The notes below the pieces were generated by a model. It made no database searches. It was not told the DNA's origin and was given only the letters and a program-made list of their open reading frames with translations. The translations under genes and the position numbers were made by a program. A stretch of 64,000 nt of DNA from a virus. Within the stretch, counting starts at the first letter, position 1. The number at the start of each line of letters is the position of its first letter. The DNA lies in the IMG/VR virus record IMGVR_UViG_3300044681_000281, positions 1 through 64,000 of that record. One strand, written 5' to 3'. Positions 10,201 to 18,834 of this stretch are shown here, piece after piece.

Positions 10201-11065
10201 CAGTACCAGTGGTTAGATTACACTTCTCACCCATCTGGTTGTCGACATTACATCTTACTCGAACAGAATCTTTTCCCGAATCAGTAAAAGACCCACCCAT
10301 CATTATGGAATAGGGTTCTAACCTAATACCTCTCTCTTTTAAGTCAAAGTCGGTTCTTGTGATACCGATCTCACACAAATCTTCATTGCCCCAAAAAGGG
10401 TATACTTCAATGGTCTTCTCAAAAGATACAATTTGTGGTAATTCCTCTAAATTATTGGATGACCTAAATGTATAATTGTTCTCAAACTTTTCTTCAGAAA
10501 GACCCTCATAGATAAAATCATATGGTACCATAGATTGACAACCCATATCTGACAAATCAACATCGACATGTATTGTTTGGGACCCAACCGGAACCCCCCA
10601 TATCATAAAATCTCCCGAATCGTTGGTCTTAACAGTGTACTTATAATATTTTTCATATACCTCTAAGACCTCCTCTCTTGATAGAATGTCATTTTGGTCA
10701 GGAAATGTTCCTGTAGGAGTGTGTCCCGTATGTTGTTTTCTAGATGGTAGAAGATTATATCTATATCCATCATCATTTCTATCCGTAGTTAATGTATATG
10801 GATAAAGTGCACTAATAACAGGATCTTCACCATCCTCATCAGTTAAGGGTATGAAAATAGATACTCTAGCGTTAGAAACACCATAACCATCATTGACAGA
10901 AATGCGTCCACATACGACACCATAGTCCGCACAAAGGGAGGTATATATCTCCTTCTGAGTGAACTTAAGTGAAAGGATTTCTAAAAGATCATAATCCTGT
11001 TTTAATTCAACAGTTAATCTTTGATCTTTACCAATTTCTGTTCTTATACGATGCTTCTGTATCAT
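7232..11065 (-). CDS. Giant virion protein with transthyretin-like domain and hydrophobic core segment
   Basis: This 1277-aa protein has an N-terminal region (about residues 45-190) resembling a carboxypeptidase-regulatory/transthyretin-like fold: GRISVNDGYGVSNARVSIFIP, then GDFMIWGVPVGSQTIHVDVD. This is an extracellular beta-sandwich often found in surface proteins. Around residues 500-560 lies an unusually hydrophobic helical stretch (for example FLIIVILNYLERIYLIVTQF), followed by a CxxC pair (DCYECGQD, near 595). The remainder is Asn/Gly/Tyr-rich. Hydrophobic helices in a tail protein could insert into a host membrane during DNA delivery, but that is inference. A TATTTATA motif lies four bases ahead of the start codon. 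It lies next to the gp6-like wedge gene. Confidence 0.8.
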   Translation of the reverse strand: MIQKHRIRTEIGKDQRLTVELKQDYDLLEILSLKFTQKEIYTSLCADYGVVCGRISVNDGYGVSNARVSIFIPLTDEDGEDPVISALYPYTLTTDRNDDGYRYNLLPSRKQHTGHTPTGTFPDQNDILSREEVLEVYEKYYKYTVKTNDSGDFMIWGVPVGSQTIHVDVDLSDMGCQSMVPYDFIYEGLSEEKFENNYTFRSSNNLEELPQIVSFEKTIEVYPFWGNEDLCEIGITRTDFDLKERGIRLEPYSIMMGGSFTDSGKDSVRVRCNVDNQMGEKCNLTTGTGDIEAIRFSGRYEKNPNGSDNYSRPILESIQLDSQIDEDGNFFFRVPMNMNYYITNEFGDLVQTMDTRKGIPTRGTYRFRLSLQNDNGAKKQYRGKYLIPQIKEHQLGTAPNNYTDPKSYAFSTNLDDYPDDAIDDIIGLNNGGYANDYFYSFRYNRIYTVSSFINQYYNKSWAEKNFSLFVKDKNESFIGIKEIQPSQEEDCSNNNEYFPINDAVSNFKFKFLIIVILNYLERIYLIVTQFAIDFITEFLFDIAEILYGFRIYIKHIIDWRPFKDPATRLAKTAKTIQILTMRRLGLINYPDCYECGQDVNTGESTGGNTGNTYEYTTVSHGQEESYITNNSLTPIATMVAATHSYDPNAANNTNPDETISLTIPNVTDERNYIIKYVLTAEELDAEGIVITPETYEYRFVGYGSAYPITGSQILAIASDIHYDVYEANNLTGGGTLPSSVTGTALESSTTIRIYEIYFVSELTQTSSGVQNVESGCEKYDIIYDSTATQNGTTMTGGDMALKAYINDSGSKDYNYFTNNVDEYGDYPDIFQTGSENPCTYQPPTTDIVVSFSRYAENHFVSNTWGGQDNKEFPRRVCLKSGWVANNGDSDGTASGYSEFSDGQYTLVAATGKNRELILNYSRRKLVGKLMCGGITSYTFSNSWLNGSLYFFQFRRRRGGSNAKYCKDLIYRNEDQTGVHYYYRSTPYYNGNFIGQVGERSYGEILFPTTVMDLGPRNMYINEICVDPELDVNCSISKSIGSTSYQDINDLMEYVIASKEVKEQGRLEVQDLFDRRSGGKIDGDIAQLLNFNSQMGLFGYDDEDPESPYYTSGSTIFDGAGPLGLDFVFSEDDEDTVIKEKDGTLLRLCINSAGNLTETAQEVPYFRWNKRGDGFGPNGTLSENQDWNLNTIYSTKYQGGWNYVGLMENDPYNGAGGGPTDNINSHYYDGSLLPPIRDCNDDNYAATEIPIGGPFFFYFGLRTGKTSWNKFIKNFGPL

Positions 11066-11069
11066 ATCA

Positions 11070-11077
11070 TATAAATA
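11070..11077 (-). promoter_or_regulatory. TATTTATA upstream motif
   Basis: On the minus strand the octamer TATTTATA sits four bases ahead of the ATG of the 1277-aa virion protein. The same octamer precedes many structural genes on both strands. It may be a late promoter -10-like element or part of the A/T-rich initiation region; the spacing here is short for a promoter with a leader. Confidence 0.35.
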
Positions 11078-11124
11078 GATTAGAACCTATTTTCCTTAAT
11101 TAATAATAATACAGAAAAGAAAAA

Positions 11125-12957
11125 TTAAAATGTAGTGGAACCGAGAGTTTTGACCCTAACTTTAATATCTTTATTTGGGAATCTTACTTGGAAAATCTGA
11201 TTACTCTTCATAAAAATTGTTGAGTCAGATTGTGTTATTTGTTTTGTGGTTTCATCCGAATATCCTTGAGATACTTCCGCAACGGAATATTCACCACCTG
11301 TTTTACCAAAAACACGTATGTCAACTACGTTTACAATTCCAACAATATCAGATATGGTTTTTTGTAATTCACCAACGAATAGTGGATCGCCCATCTTTCT
11401 TTTACTGATGTCGAAAAATTCACCACTTTGTGTGATAACATCTTTTAGAATCTCAGATTGATTGATGTTCTTATCAACCAATAAATCAATTTCTAATCCA
11501 AAATCAACAACCTCACCACTTTGAATATCGATGTAGTCGTTGATCATTCTATAATTTGTTAGGTATCTTAAAATGTTGTTTTTGAGTGTGTTAGATACTG
11601 TATCGGTTAAATTACCCTGATCATCATAAGACAATAATTTAATCTTAACCTTATTATCTTCTTCCATGACATTAACCTTAGCTGGTGCACCAAATGTCGA
11701 TGGCATCGTCTCAATTAGAGACTTATAGTCGTTTAGGGTTACCGCTCTATTCTGTGCCGCAAAATTGTAACCAACCATATTTCTAATCTCCTCGATAGTG
11801 GGTTGGTCTGATCCACCAACCGCAGGGGTTACGTTTGTTACATTTAGTGATTGAACGACTTGGTTGTTTACGTTTGTAAGTGGTCCACTAACGTTGAATT
11901 CAACATTATCGACACTATTGATTACGTTTACACCTAAGTTTGTGTCTTTACCACCACCAACTCTATATTTTACAAAAAGTGTTGTGTTTGTTTTGGGTGT
12001 TGCACCTAACGAAAGGTTATTTAGATATGTTGCCAAATTAACCTTTAACGACCCATCATTAAATGAATCTAAGTTTTCCATTGGGTCAACCGCACCTGAA
12101 CCAAATGTTACTGACATAAAACCTTCGGGAGTATACTCACTGATAAATTTGTTTGTTACTCTTTTGTAATCTCCCGCAGTAAAGTTGGCAGTATCTGATG
12201 AGGATGTTTTATTTGGAATAAAAACCTTATCCTCCATTAAACTTTTTACTTCATACCATCTATTCGTTTCTGATGAAAACTCTGAAGATGTAGGGTTTGA
12301 TGTAAAATTGGTACCTTCTTTATGAATGATAGATGTTACACCCAAAACATTCTGTTCGGGTAAATAAATCTTAAAGAAAGGTTTCTGATCCTGTGTTGAG
12401 ATTACTCTTCTGAAAATTCTTGACACTCCATTCACCACCGCATCTCTTTTGGTGATTGTATAGGATATTAACTTATTGTTCGTGTCAAAATTTGGGATCT
12501 TTAATCTATTAGGTTCACCCTTGCTATTGAATGGATTTGAGAAGTCAATGTCTTCTATTGTTTCAAATGTTTGTCCTCCACCCGAAACTTGCGCACCCGC
12601 TTTAAGGATACCCAAATATCTTTCATCTTCTTTGTCACCTCTTACAGGGACATTAATAGAAAAATCACATAGAGATACCGAAGGTCTATTACCCGGTATT
12701 CTAATACCATAAGTTTTTGCGATATGGAAAAGAGATCTTCTTTGTTGGGCAAAGTCCAACATAGTTTCTTGCCAAACTCTATCAATATGATAATGTAGGT
12801 TGTCACCAATTGCTGCGTTAAGATCCAATAACACAGAATATATGGATGCGTCATTGGTATTCTTTATTAAATCAGGGTAGTAATCCTTAGTGAGATTAAC
12901 TAACTCTTGTCTTAGTCCCGCAAAATCTCTTTTAGCGTATGAAATCTTTTTTGCCAT
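11125..12957 (-). CDS. gp6: Baseplate wedge protein gp6-like (Baseplate_J family)
   Basis: At 610 aa it is close to T4 gp6 (660 aa). The N-terminus has the typical opening (YAKRDFAGLRQELVNLTKDY ... SIYSVLLDLNAAIGDNLHYHIDRVWQE) and the central region has the Baseplate_J hallmark AAQNRAVTLNDYKSLIETMP, followed by a long segment on partner contacts ending in a beta-rich tail. In T4, gp6 dimers form the iris-like inner ring that couples baseplate rearrangement to sheath contraction. The gp25-like gene lies directly upstream with a one-base gap, the same pairing as in T4-type phages. Confidence 0.92.
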   Translation of the reverse strand: MAKKISYAKRDFAGLRQELVNLTKDYYPDLIKNTNDASIYSVLLDLNAAIGDNLHYHIDRVWQETMLDFAQQRRSLFHIAKTYGIRIPGNRPSVSLCDFSINVPVRGDKEDERYLGILKAGAQVSGGGQTFETIEDIDFSNPFNSKGEPNRLKIPNFDTNNKLISYTITKRDAVVNGVSRIFRRVISTQDQKPFFKIYLPEQNVLGVTSIIHKEGTNFTSNPTSSEFSSETNRWYEVKSLMEDKVFIPNKTSSSDTANFTAGDYKRVTNKFISEYTPEGFMSVTFGSGAVDPMENLDSFNDGSLKVNLATYLNNLSLGATPKTNTTLFVKYRVGGGKDTNLGVNVINSVDNVEFNVSGPLTNVNNQVVQSLNVTNVTPAVGGSDQPTIEEIRNMVGYNFAAQNRAVTLNDYKSLIETMPSTFGAPAKVNVMEEDNKVKIKLLSYDDQGNLTDTVSNTLKNNILRYLTNYRMINDYIDIQSGEVVDFGLEIDLLVDKNINQSEILKDVITQSGEFFDISKRKMGDPLFVGELQKTISDIVGIVNVVDIRVFGKTGGEYSVAEVSQGYSDETTKQITQSDSTIFMKSNQIFQVRFPNKDIKVRVKTLGSTTF

Positions 12958-12958
12958 C

Positions 12959-13411
12959 TTATATGTTAATTATCACAAAATCCGATGATGAAAACGCACC
13001 GTTATTTACTGTATAGTCAATTTTGACCTTTGCCGTATATGGTTTAGTTGACGGATCGGCTAATCTATATAACCTCTCATCTTCGTCTTCATCAACCTTA
13101 CTCATTGTGTTGGTTTCTTCTTCTGCGGAAATAACCTTTATTGAGTTAATATCTAAGTTTGGGAGGTACTTTCTACAACCTTCTCTGATCTCCTCTTCAA
13201 TTAAATTAAAGGTGATCATATCACTCTGATCAAAGATGTATTCATAGATTCTTGTACCAAAATCTGGTAAGAAAAATCTACTCCCTTTTTTAGTTAAGAT
13301 TAAATGAATAAGATTCGCCCTAACCTCTCTTTCGGGAGTGGTCGTCATCTTCATATAATCTCCTGTTACACTTTCTCTAAATGGAAAGTCAATACCATAG
13401 GTTACTGCCAT
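12959..13411 (-). CDS. gp25: Baseplate wedge protein gp25-like
   Basis: The 150-aa product matches the GPW/gp25 family: a central EREVRANLIHLILTKKGSRF followed by FLPDFGTRIYEYIF, the signature loop of this small wedge protein that nucleates the sheath-baseplate contact. I chose the ATG at 13411 (MAVTYGIDFPF). The frame runs open upstream to 13498, but that extension would translate through a terminator hairpin and a hydrophobic stretch unlike gp25. A TATTTATT motif and a near-palindrome (CTAAT...ATTAG, 13413-13432) lie just ahead of the start. It begins the gp25-gp6 late unit. Confidence 0.92.
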   Translation of the reverse strand: MAVTYGIDFPFRESVTGDYMKMTTTPEREVRANLIHLILTKKGSRFFLPDFGTRIYEYIFDQSDMITFNLIEEEIREGCRKYLPNLDINSIKVISAEEETNTMSKVDEDEDERLYRLADPSTKPYTAKVKIDYTVNNGAFSSSDFVIINI

Positions 13412-13452
13412 ACTAATAAATATATTCATTAGTAAAATGAGTATAAATAAAA

Positions 13453-13474
13453 AACCCCTCAAAAAAGAGGGGTT
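13453..13474 (-). terminator. Rho-independent terminator after nrdA
   Basis: An eight-base-pair stem AACCCCTC/GAGGGGTT with a six-base A/T loop is followed, on the minus strand, by TTTTATTTATA. It lies 24 bases beyond the nrdA stop codon and 42 bases ahead of the gp25 start, so it should insulate the replication block from the late baseplate block. Confidence 0.85.
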
Positions 13475-13498
13475 AAAAAAATAAGTCAAAAAAAACAC

Positions 13499-15952
13499 TT
13501 ATGAACCACAACCTTCACACTCAAATGGTGAGTCGTCAGGTCTTATGGTTGGTTGTGATACCATTTCCAACACACTATTATCACTTAAAAGTGAATTAGA
13601 CGTTGGCATTGGGTTCTCTTTTTGTTCTGTAACCTCCTCAATAACTTGTTCGGGTTTTGGTTGAGATTTACTCGTATTAACACCTAAACCTTTCAGTGGG
13701 TCAACCGCCGAACGTGTTCTTAAGTAATACATACCTGTTTTCAAACCTAATTTCCATCCATGTAAATGTGCTGCCAATAATTTCGCCTTAGTAGCATTAC
13801 TAATGAATAAGTTTAGAGATTGTGATTGATCAATAAATACTGATCTTTTTGCCGCCATATTGAGTAATGTCTTCTGCGACATTTCCCAAACTGTTTTATA
13901 GATTTCTTTAATCTCTGTTGGGATTTCGGGAATGTTCTGAACCGAACCATTTTCCATGATAAGTTTGTCTTTAATCTCATCATTCCATAGTCCTGAATTC
14001 ATCAATTCTTTAACAAGGTGTTTATTAACTACAATAAACTCCCCACCCAATGTTCTTCTCGAATATAAATTAGTTGTGAATGGTTCAAATGCCTCGTTGT
14101 TACCTAAAATTTGTGCCGTAGATGCGGTCGGCATCGGAGCAAATAACAATGAATTTCTCACACCGAAATTAACAACCTCTTTTCTAAGAGACTTCCAATC
14201 CCATCTTCCTGATAAATCACCATCCTTAAGTCCCCACATTTGATATTGAAAAATACCCTTTTCAATTGGTGAACCTGAAATGCTCTCATATGGACCAACT
14301 TCTTTGGATAGGTCTTTTGAAGATGTCATTGCCGCAAAGTAGATAGTCTCAAAAATATCAGTCTGTAGTGTATCCGCCATATCACTTTCAAAAGGAATAC
14401 GTAATGTACAGAATACATCCGCCAATCCTTGAACACCTAAACCAATTGGTCTATGTCTAAAGTTAGATCTCTTAGTTTCTTCTGTTGGATAGAAGTTAAG
14501 GTCAATGACATTATTAAGGTTTCTAACTACTTGATATACATATTCATACAATAGTTGATGGTTGAATTCTCCATCAATGATATACTTAGGTAACGCAATT
14601 GATGCGAGATTACAAACCGCCTGTTCTGTTGGTGAACTGTATTCAATGATCTCAGTACATAAGTTGGACGATTTAATTGTACCCAAATTCTTTTGGTTAG
14701 ATTTAGCGTTAGCTGAATCCTTATACAACATATAAGGTGTACCAGTCTCAATCTGTGCGGTGAGAATCGCATCCATTAACTTTCTCGCCTTAACAACTCG
14801 TCTACCTCGACCCTCACTTTCATACTGTTCGTATAATTGGGTAAAGTCTTTACTCTCAGGTGAATCATATACATCTGATAATCCCGGTGCTTCGTTTGGT
14901 GAGAATAGTGTCCAATCCCCATCCTCTTCGACTCTTTTCATGAAGAGGTCCGGTGTCCACATCGCAAGGAACAAATCTCTTGCCCTCATTTCTTCTTTAC
15001 CGTGATTTTTTCTGAGTTCAATGAAGTCAAATACGTCGGCATGCCATGGTTCCAAATAAATCGCAAAGGAACCCTTTCTTTTACCCCCTTGGTTAATCCA
15101 TCGAGCAACCTCATTATAGGTTTTCATCATAGGGATGAGACCGTCTGATTCCCCTCCCGTACCTTTAATGTACGAACCTTTCGCTCTTACATCGTGAACG
15201 TGAAGTCCAATACCTCCCGCCCATTTAGAGATGTTCGCAACATCTTTAATGGTCTCAAACAAACCATTAATATCGTCACCCTTATTCCCAATTAAGAAAC
15301 AAGATGACATCTGTGCTCTTCTTGTTCCCGCATTAAACAGTGTTGGTGTTGCGTGTGTGTAGAAGTGTTGTGAGAGATCATCATAAATACGTAATCCCAT
15401 TTCAAGATCATTATTACAAATCCCTAATGCGACCCTCATATACATATACTGAGGTCTCTCAACAATATGGTCACTTATTCTAAGTAAGTAAGATCTCTCT
15501 AATGTTTTGAATCCGAAATAATCAAAATCAAAATCTCTTTCTTGTACAATTGCACCGTCAATAGCGGCACGGTTCTTCATAACAAACTCATATAGTTCGT
15601 CAGAAATTAATGAAGACTCAACACCTGTTCTCGGTTCAATAAAAGAATACAATTCCTTGATTCCTTGCGAAAACTTTTTAGGTGTTGTTTTATGTAAGTT
15701 AGTAACGGCAATACGTCCCGCTAATCTTGCATAGTCAGGATGTGTCGTTGTCATTGATGCTGCGGTCTCCGCAGCTAATGTGTCTAACTCTGTAGTTGAT
15801 ATTCCGTCATAGATACCTTGAGTTACTTTCAAAGTAATATATGTTGGGTCTACATATTCTAAATTTAAGTCAGAACACAAGGCAGAAATTCTCCTTGTGA
15901 TCTTATCATATCTCATTTCCTCTAAGGAACCGTCTCTCTTTTTTACCTTCAT
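13499..15952 (-). CDS. nrdA: Ribonucleoside-diphosphate reductase alpha subunit, class Ia
   Basis: The 817-aa large subunit reduces ribonucleoside diphosphates to deoxy forms with NrdB. An N-terminal ATP cone (residues about 1-95, KKRDGSLEEMRYDKITRRIS) gives allosteric control. Catalytic residues are visible: Cys218 in MSSCFLIG, Asn430-Cys432-Glu434 in SNLCTEIIEY, Cys447 as the redox partner, and the phosphate-binding PMPTASTAQILGNNEAFEP. A radical-transfer Tyr pair (GMYYLRTRSAVDP) lies near the C-terminus. The mobile C-terminal thiols are Cys812 and Cys815 in CEGCGS. It lies 15 bases downstream of nrdB and ends at a terminator. All key residues are present, so the enzyme should be active and boost host dNTP supply. 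Confidence 0.98.
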   Translation of the reverse strand: MKVKKRDGSLEEMRYDKITRRISALCSDLNLEYVDPTYITLKVTQGIYDGISTTELDTLAAETAASMTTTHPDYARLAGRIAVTNLHKTTPKKFSQGIKELYSFIEPRTGVESSLISDELYEFVMKNRAAIDGAIVQERDFDFDYFGFKTLERSYLLRISDHIVERPQYMYMRVALGICNNDLEMGLRIYDDLSQHFYTHATPTLFNAGTRRAQMSSCFLIGNKGDDINGLFETIKDVANISKWAGGIGLHVHDVRAKGSYIKGTGGESDGLIPMMKTYNEVARWINQGGKRKGSFAIYLEPWHADVFDFIELRKNHGKEEMRARDLFLAMWTPDLFMKRVEEDGDWTLFSPNEAPGLSDVYDSPESKDFTQLYEQYESEGRGRRVVKARKLMDAILTAQIETGTPYMLYKDSANAKSNQKNLGTIKSSNLCTEIIEYSSPTEQAVCNLASIALPKYIIDGEFNHQLLYEYVYQVVRNLNNVIDLNFYPTEETKRSNFRHRPIGLGVQGLADVFCTLRIPFESDMADTLQTDIFETIYFAAMTSSKDLSKEVGPYESISGSPIEKGIFQYQMWGLKDGDLSGRWDWKSLRKEVVNFGVRNSLLFAPMPTASTAQILGNNEAFEPFTTNLYSRRTLGGEFIVVNKHLVKELMNSGLWNDEIKDKLIMENGSVQNIPEIPTEIKEIYKTVWEMSQKTLLNMAAKRSVFIDQSQSLNLFISNATKAKLLAAHLHGWKLGLKTGMYYLRTRSAVDPLKGLGVNTSKSQPKPEQVIEEVTEQKENPMPTSNSLLSDNSVLEMVSQPTIRPDDSPFECEGCGS

Positions 15953-15967
15953 CGTTGTTCAAATATT

Positions 15968-16942
15968 TTAAAAGTCCATATCACCGAACGCAGAATCAAG
16001 GTCCTCCTCGGTTTCTTTATTCACACCCGCCTTTTGGTATTCAGCAACTCTCTTTTCAAAGAAGTTGGTTTTACCTTGAAGTGCTATGTTTTGCATGAAA
16101 TCAAATGGGTTCTCAGAATTGAAGTGTTTTGGAACACCTAAAGAATCCAACAATCTATCGGTCACAAACTCTAAGTATTGAGACATTAAATCGGAGTTCA
16201 TTCCAATCAATCTAACAGGTAATGCTTCGAGAATAAACTCTTTTTCGATTTCTAATGCCGATAAGATAATTTCCTTAATTCTCTTATGTGATAATTTTTT
16301 CTCAATGTGACTATTGTAAAGATGACAAGCAAAGTCACAGTGAAGACCCTCATCACGAGAGATAAGTTCATTAGAGAAGGTTAAACCTGGCATTAATCCT
16401 CTTTTCTTTAACCAAAAGATTGAACAGAAAGAACCAGAAAAGAAAATACCTTCAACCGCAGCAAATGCAATTAATCTTTCTGCGAACGAGTCAGACTCGA
16501 TCCAACGAAGTGCCCATGTTGCCTTTTTCTGAATTGCGGGAATCGTTTCAATTGCATTAAACAAATGATTTTGTTCTTCGGGATCTTTAATATAGGTATC
16601 TATCAACAAAGAATATGTCTCACTATGGATGTTCTCCATTGCGATTTGGAAACCATAGAAAAACTTCGCCTCAGTATATTGTACTTCATTTACGAAGTTC
16701 TCTGCGAGATTCTCATTAACAATACCATCAGACGCAGCAAAGAATGCCAAAACATGTTTGACGAAGTGTCTTTCATCGTCATTTAATTTGTTGGCCCAAT
16801 CACTAATGTCTTGCATTAGATCAATTTCTTCTGCGGTCCAAAAGGATGCTTCTTGTTGTTTATAGAACTTCCATATGTCATGGTGTTCGATAGGAAAGAG
16901 GACGAAACGTCCAGGATTTTCTTGTAAAATCTTCTCAGTCAT
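15968..16942 (-). CDS. nrdB: Ribonucleoside-diphosphate reductase beta subunit
   Basis: The 324-aa small subunit houses the di-iron tyrosyl-radical cofactor. Ligands can be placed: Asp41 ([10 protein letters not shown]), Glu103 and His106 (ENIHSETY), with radical Tyr110 seven residues after Glu103, then Glu in [11 protein letters not shown] and Glu/His in RDEGLHCDF. The block [19 protein letters not shown] closely resembles the R2 form common to eukaryotes and many Bacteroidetes, unlike the E. coli type. The Tyr radical site is intact, so this is class Ia. It is followed by nrdA in the same unit. Confidence 0.98.
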   Translation of the reverse strand: MTEKILQENPGRFVLFPIEHHDIWKFYKQQEASFWTAEEIDLMQDISDWANKLNDDERHFVKHVLAFFAASDGIVNENLAENFVNEVQYTEAKFFYGFQIAMENIHSETYSLLIDTYIKDPEEQNHLFNAIETIPAIQKKATWALRWIESDSFAERLIAFAAVEGIFFSGSFCSIFWLKKRGLMPGLTFSNELISRDEGLHCDFACHLYNSHIEKKLSHKRIKEIILSALEIEKEFILEALPVRLIGMNSDLMSQYLEFVTDRLLDSLGVPKHFNSENPFDFMQNIALQGKTNFFEKRVAEYQKAGVNKETEEDLDSAFGDMDF

Positions 16943-16964
16943 CTTTATAAATTTATTCTATTGA

Positions 16965-18356
16965 TTATTGAATGCCGTGTGTCTTTTTGTAAATGTCGGC
17001 CGCCCTATTTACACCAATCTCTTCTTTTCGTTTTTGGTGACCCAATAGAGTTTCTTGTTCAGTAACATCAATCTCTAAGTACTCATTGTCAAACTTACAA
17101 TTCACGAAGTTGACACCGTCTCTACCTATTCTTGATTTAACTAATGTTACGTTTGCGGTTTTGTTTTCTTTTTGTTCCAAACTTTTTGCGACAGAAATAA
17201 TCACGTGTGCGGATTGTGCCTTCTTGATAGACCCACCCATATCGTCAACATTTACAATATCTGCCGAGATAGAGTTTCTGTTACCTTGTGCTGCTGTCCA
17301 AATTGCGACATTAAGTTCCGCACACATAGACTCAACAGATCTAATAACACTACCTTCTCCTTTCCATTCCTCTCCAAAGACACCTTTATCTGATGAGACA
17401 CAATCAATGTAATCGATTACTATCATGTCAGGTTGAAATCCTTGGGATTCTAATTTCCTAAGTTTTCTTCTAATCTCACCAACCGTAGTTCTATCACTTT
17501 CCATTTTAATTAACTTAAGTGAACCAAAATTTGGTGATGATGTAACTTCCTCAACCTTACTTAATACATAGTCTTTGTTTTCCTGTGATTCTGTTTGCCA
17601 ATCACTTGGTTTACCTGACCAAATCGTATAGTGTTTCTTAATGATTTCAGATTGTCTATCCTCAAAGAAAATATGTACAACCTTAAAACCGCAGTTAGCC
17701 GCGGTATTGGCGAACTTTGTTAAGATTGTAGATTTACCTACACCGGTTGGTGCGATGACCATACCTAACTCTCCGTGACCTAAACCACCTTTTAAGAGGT
17801 CATCTAATCCACGAATACCTGTCGGTATCGGTGTTCTTGTATCCTTTTCTAAAGCGGATGCCATATCCTCTAAAATGTCTTTAATATCGTCATCGGTAGT
17901 ACCAACTTGAAGTGCCTCAACAATCATGTCTTGGATCTTCTCGTAGTTTTGGAACTCACCATTATGGGCGATATCATTAACCTTCTTTAGAGTTTTAATA
18001 AGGTTTTGTTGTTTACAGAAATTAAGTGCGGTGTCCTTCACATATGTTGGACCTACAATCGCATCCTCTAAGTTTTCAATCTCCATCAAAGTATCCGAGT
18101 GAAGTCTGCCCGCTATTGGGTTAGAGGCAGTATCCTCCATGATCTTCTGTTTTACCGTGACGTAATTTGGTATCTTTCTATATGTGTCCGTTAACTCTTT
18201 GATATTTTGTACAATATATTTGAATGAATTATTGTCAAAATACTTACTCTCCAATACCTCAATAATTTGTTCTCCGTACTTGGGATCTTCTATAATGGAC
18301 TTTATTAATACTTGTTGAAATTGATTACCTAGTTTATTAAAATTCTGTTCTGTCAT
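16965..18356 (-). CDS. gp41: Replicative DNA helicase, DnaB/gp41-like
   Basis: The 463-aa protein is a hexameric 5'-3' helicase of the DnaB/T4 gp41 kind. An N-terminal helical region (about 1-150) precedes a RecA-like motor domain: Walker A APTGVGKST (202-210), Walker B MIVIDYIDC (311-319), and a downstream QGNRNS followed by a GGSIKKAQSAHVII segment typical of the nucleotide-switch and arginine-finger region. It would unwind the fork ahead of the DNA polymerase coded at 46329-49223. No primase gene was recognised in the window. The gene sits between the 148-aa unknown and nrdB on one strand. Confidence 0.93.
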   Translation of the reverse strand: MTEQNFNKLGNQFQQVLIKSIIEDPKYGEQIIEVLESKYFDNNSFKYIVQNIKELTDTYRKIPNYVTVKQKIMEDTASNPIAGRLHSDTLMEIENLEDAIVGPTYVKDTALNFCKQQNLIKTLKKVNDIAHNGEFQNYEKIQDMIVEALQVGTTDDDIKDILEDMASALEKDTRTPIPTGIRGLDDLLKGGLGHGELGMVIAPTGVGKSTILTKFANTAANCGFKVVHIFFEDRQSEIIKKHYTIWSGKPSDWQTESQENKDYVLSKVEEVTSSPNFGSLKLIKMESDRTTVGEIRRKLRKLESQGFQPDMIVIDYIDCVSSDKGVFGEEWKGEGSVIRSVESMCAELNVAIWTAAQGNRNSISADIVNVDDMGGSIKKAQSAHVIISVAKSLEQKENKTANVTLVKSRIGRDGVNFVNCKFDNEYLEIDVTEQETLLGHQKRKEEIGVNRAADIYKKTHGIQ

Positions 18357-18387
18357 TGTTCAATATTTTACTTTCTTTTTGTTTTTT

Positions 18388-18834
18388 TTATAATTCGTAA
18401 TTGAGGTATTTTCTCTCTAATTTTGTTGAAGATAAGGTCTCACTGAGGGTACCTAAAATTCTTCTTAGTTGAGGACGGATGTCCACCGCATATCTAACTT
18501 TCGGATGAAAGATGTGTGCGGGGAATGTCCTTGAAATAAATACATCGTCATTCTGCTTAATCTCTAGTAAGAAGTACTCGTCAGGGTCCGGTCCTTCGTT
18601 GTTCGAAGGGTCGAAAACAGGAAAATAATTTTGATTGTCGTGTAGATATTCCAAAGTTTTTTCTTTCAAATTGAATGAAATTTCTTCACAAATATTTTTA
18701 ACATTGTCGTGAATGTCTAAAGATCGTCTCGCGTCAGGGTTGAAGTTTCTGACATTGAAGAATCTCTGTACAATAATGTTACCCTCGAGGGTTAACAAGA
18801 ATTCGCATTTGGTCGTGTCGTTATTAGTACTCAT
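18388..18834 (-). CDS. Unknown protein with internal duplication (148 aa)
   Basis: I do not recognise the family. The two halves seem related: LLTLEGNIIVQRFFNVRNF followed by NPDARRSLDI in the first half aligns with LLEIKQNDDVFISRTFPAHI followed by FHPKVRYAVDI in the second, each then continuing into a helix. This suggests a duplicated alpha/beta unit of about 65-70 residues. The start overlaps the 3' end of the exonuclease gene by 11 bases and the helicase gene follows, so a role in replication or repair is plausible but unproven. Start MSTNNDTTK is the only good ATG. Confidence 0.8.
   Translation of the reverse strand: MSTNNDTTKCEFLLTLEGNIIVQRFFNVRNFNPDARRSLDIHDNVKNICEEISFNLKEKTLEYLHDNQNYFPVFDPSNNEGPDPDEYFLLEIKQNDDVFISRTFPAHIFHPKVRYAVDIRPQLRRILGTLSETLSSTKLERKYLNYEL

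Noticed and set aside
13412-13498. N-terminal extension of the gp25-like gene up to an ATG at 13498
   Set aside because: It would translate through the nrdA terminator hairpin and give a hydrophobic leader unknown in gp25 proteins; ATG 13411 gives the family's usual start.
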